NCBI GenBank assembly: GCA_963575745.1 | Contig: CAUYUJ010018715.1 | Span: forward strand, 649,699 to 713,698 | Source: Prorocentrum cordatum | Taxonomy: Eukaryota > Sar > Dinophyceae > Prorocentrales > Prorocentraceae | Direction of reading: 5' to 3' | DNA length: 64,000 nucleotides | Shown here: positions 63,660-64,000 of the stretch, piece after piece | Position numbering within the stretch: the stretch's first letter is position 1 | Layout: each line of letters starts with the position of its first letter | Notes under the pieces: generated by a model | Seen by the model: only the letters and a program-made list of their open reading frames with translations | Told to the model about the DNA's origin: nothing | The model's database searches: none | Program-made: the position numbers and the translations under genes

Positions 63660-63832
63660 GGAGACGAGACTACAGGGGCCCCAGAACACACAAATAAATG
63701 CACACAAATAAAAATATGTCCCATATCTTCCCATATTTTCTGGGTTTTTGTCTTCCCCCCCACTTCCCATATTTGTTCATATTTTCCTGGGCATCGACGA
63801 TTCATTGTGTCTGTGTGTTTTTTCCCCTCCTG
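63660..63832 (+). repeat. TTTTCTGGGCTT dispersed repeat, copy 3
   Basis: ACACACAAATAAATGCACAC, TCCCATATTTTCTGGGTTTT, CACTTCCCATATTTGTTC, GTGTCTGTGTGTTTTTTCCC. Confidence 0.85.
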
Positions 63833-64000
63833 AGAGACGCGCGGACAGGGCGACGAGCGCTCACAGCGCACACTGGGCCAAAACACGTCCTGAAGCTCAT
63901 TTGGCGGCGGCCCTCCGCCGCCATCCCCCCTTCCGGGTGCGCAGGAGGGGAGGGGTGCCACTAGAGGCTCGCTGGCGATGCATCGGGGAGAACATCGGGC

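Overview
The window looks like nuclear DNA of a core dinoflagellate. The best evidence is an intact intronless gene for cytosolic ribosomal protein L17 (uL22) on the minus strand (58201-58758). A complete 22-nt copy of the dinoflagellate spliced leader is fixed in the genome 66 nt upstream of its ATG (58825-58846). A genomic leader in front of an intronless gene is the known signature of a retroposed, trans-spliced mRNA. High GC by eye, very low gene density and heavy repeat load fit this. A large-genome, GC-rich lineage such as Prorocentrum is possible, but that is inference.

Layout. 0-5.6 kb: foldback elements, GGA and GAC microsatellites and dispersed repeats. 5.6-10 kb: minus-strand remains of a LINE-type element, with ORF1, AP-endonuclease, RNase H and a zinc-binding tail recognisable in broken frames but no reverse transcriptase. 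10.3-15.4 kb: a better preserved plus-strand LINE (ORF1, AP-endonuclease, reverse transcriptase, C-terminal tail), broken by stops and frameshifts, less GC-rich than its surroundings and flanked by 213-221 bp direct repeats. 16-28.5 kb: tandem arrays and inverted repeats, including two arrays of a GAGCTC/GCATGC minisatellite in opposite orientations. 28.6-30.2 kb: a ~690-bp GGA tract running into an RNase H fragment. 30.3-38.8 kb: repeats only. 38.8-40.6 kb: minus-strand RNase H plus zinc-finger remnant. 41-56 kb: TTAGCTTAGC array, a 157-bp MITE, a 74-bp satellite and many dispersed short repeats. 56.4-58.0 kb: third array of the same minisatellite, next to RPL17. 59-64 kb: purine/pyrimidine tracts and a 1400-bp MITE copy containing a nested 1235-bp element.

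RPL17 is the only gene I call as probably functional. The other recognisable coding matter is decayed retroelement. The long open frames elsewhere mostly come from (GGA)n, (GAC)n or tandem repeats without stops. The most informative new structures are two MITE copies with exact 5-bp target duplications, one interrupted by a second element with its own exact 9-bp duplication, and a network of dispersed short inverted-repeat families. I saw no tRNA, rRNA, snRNA or CRISPR, but I could not run covariance models.
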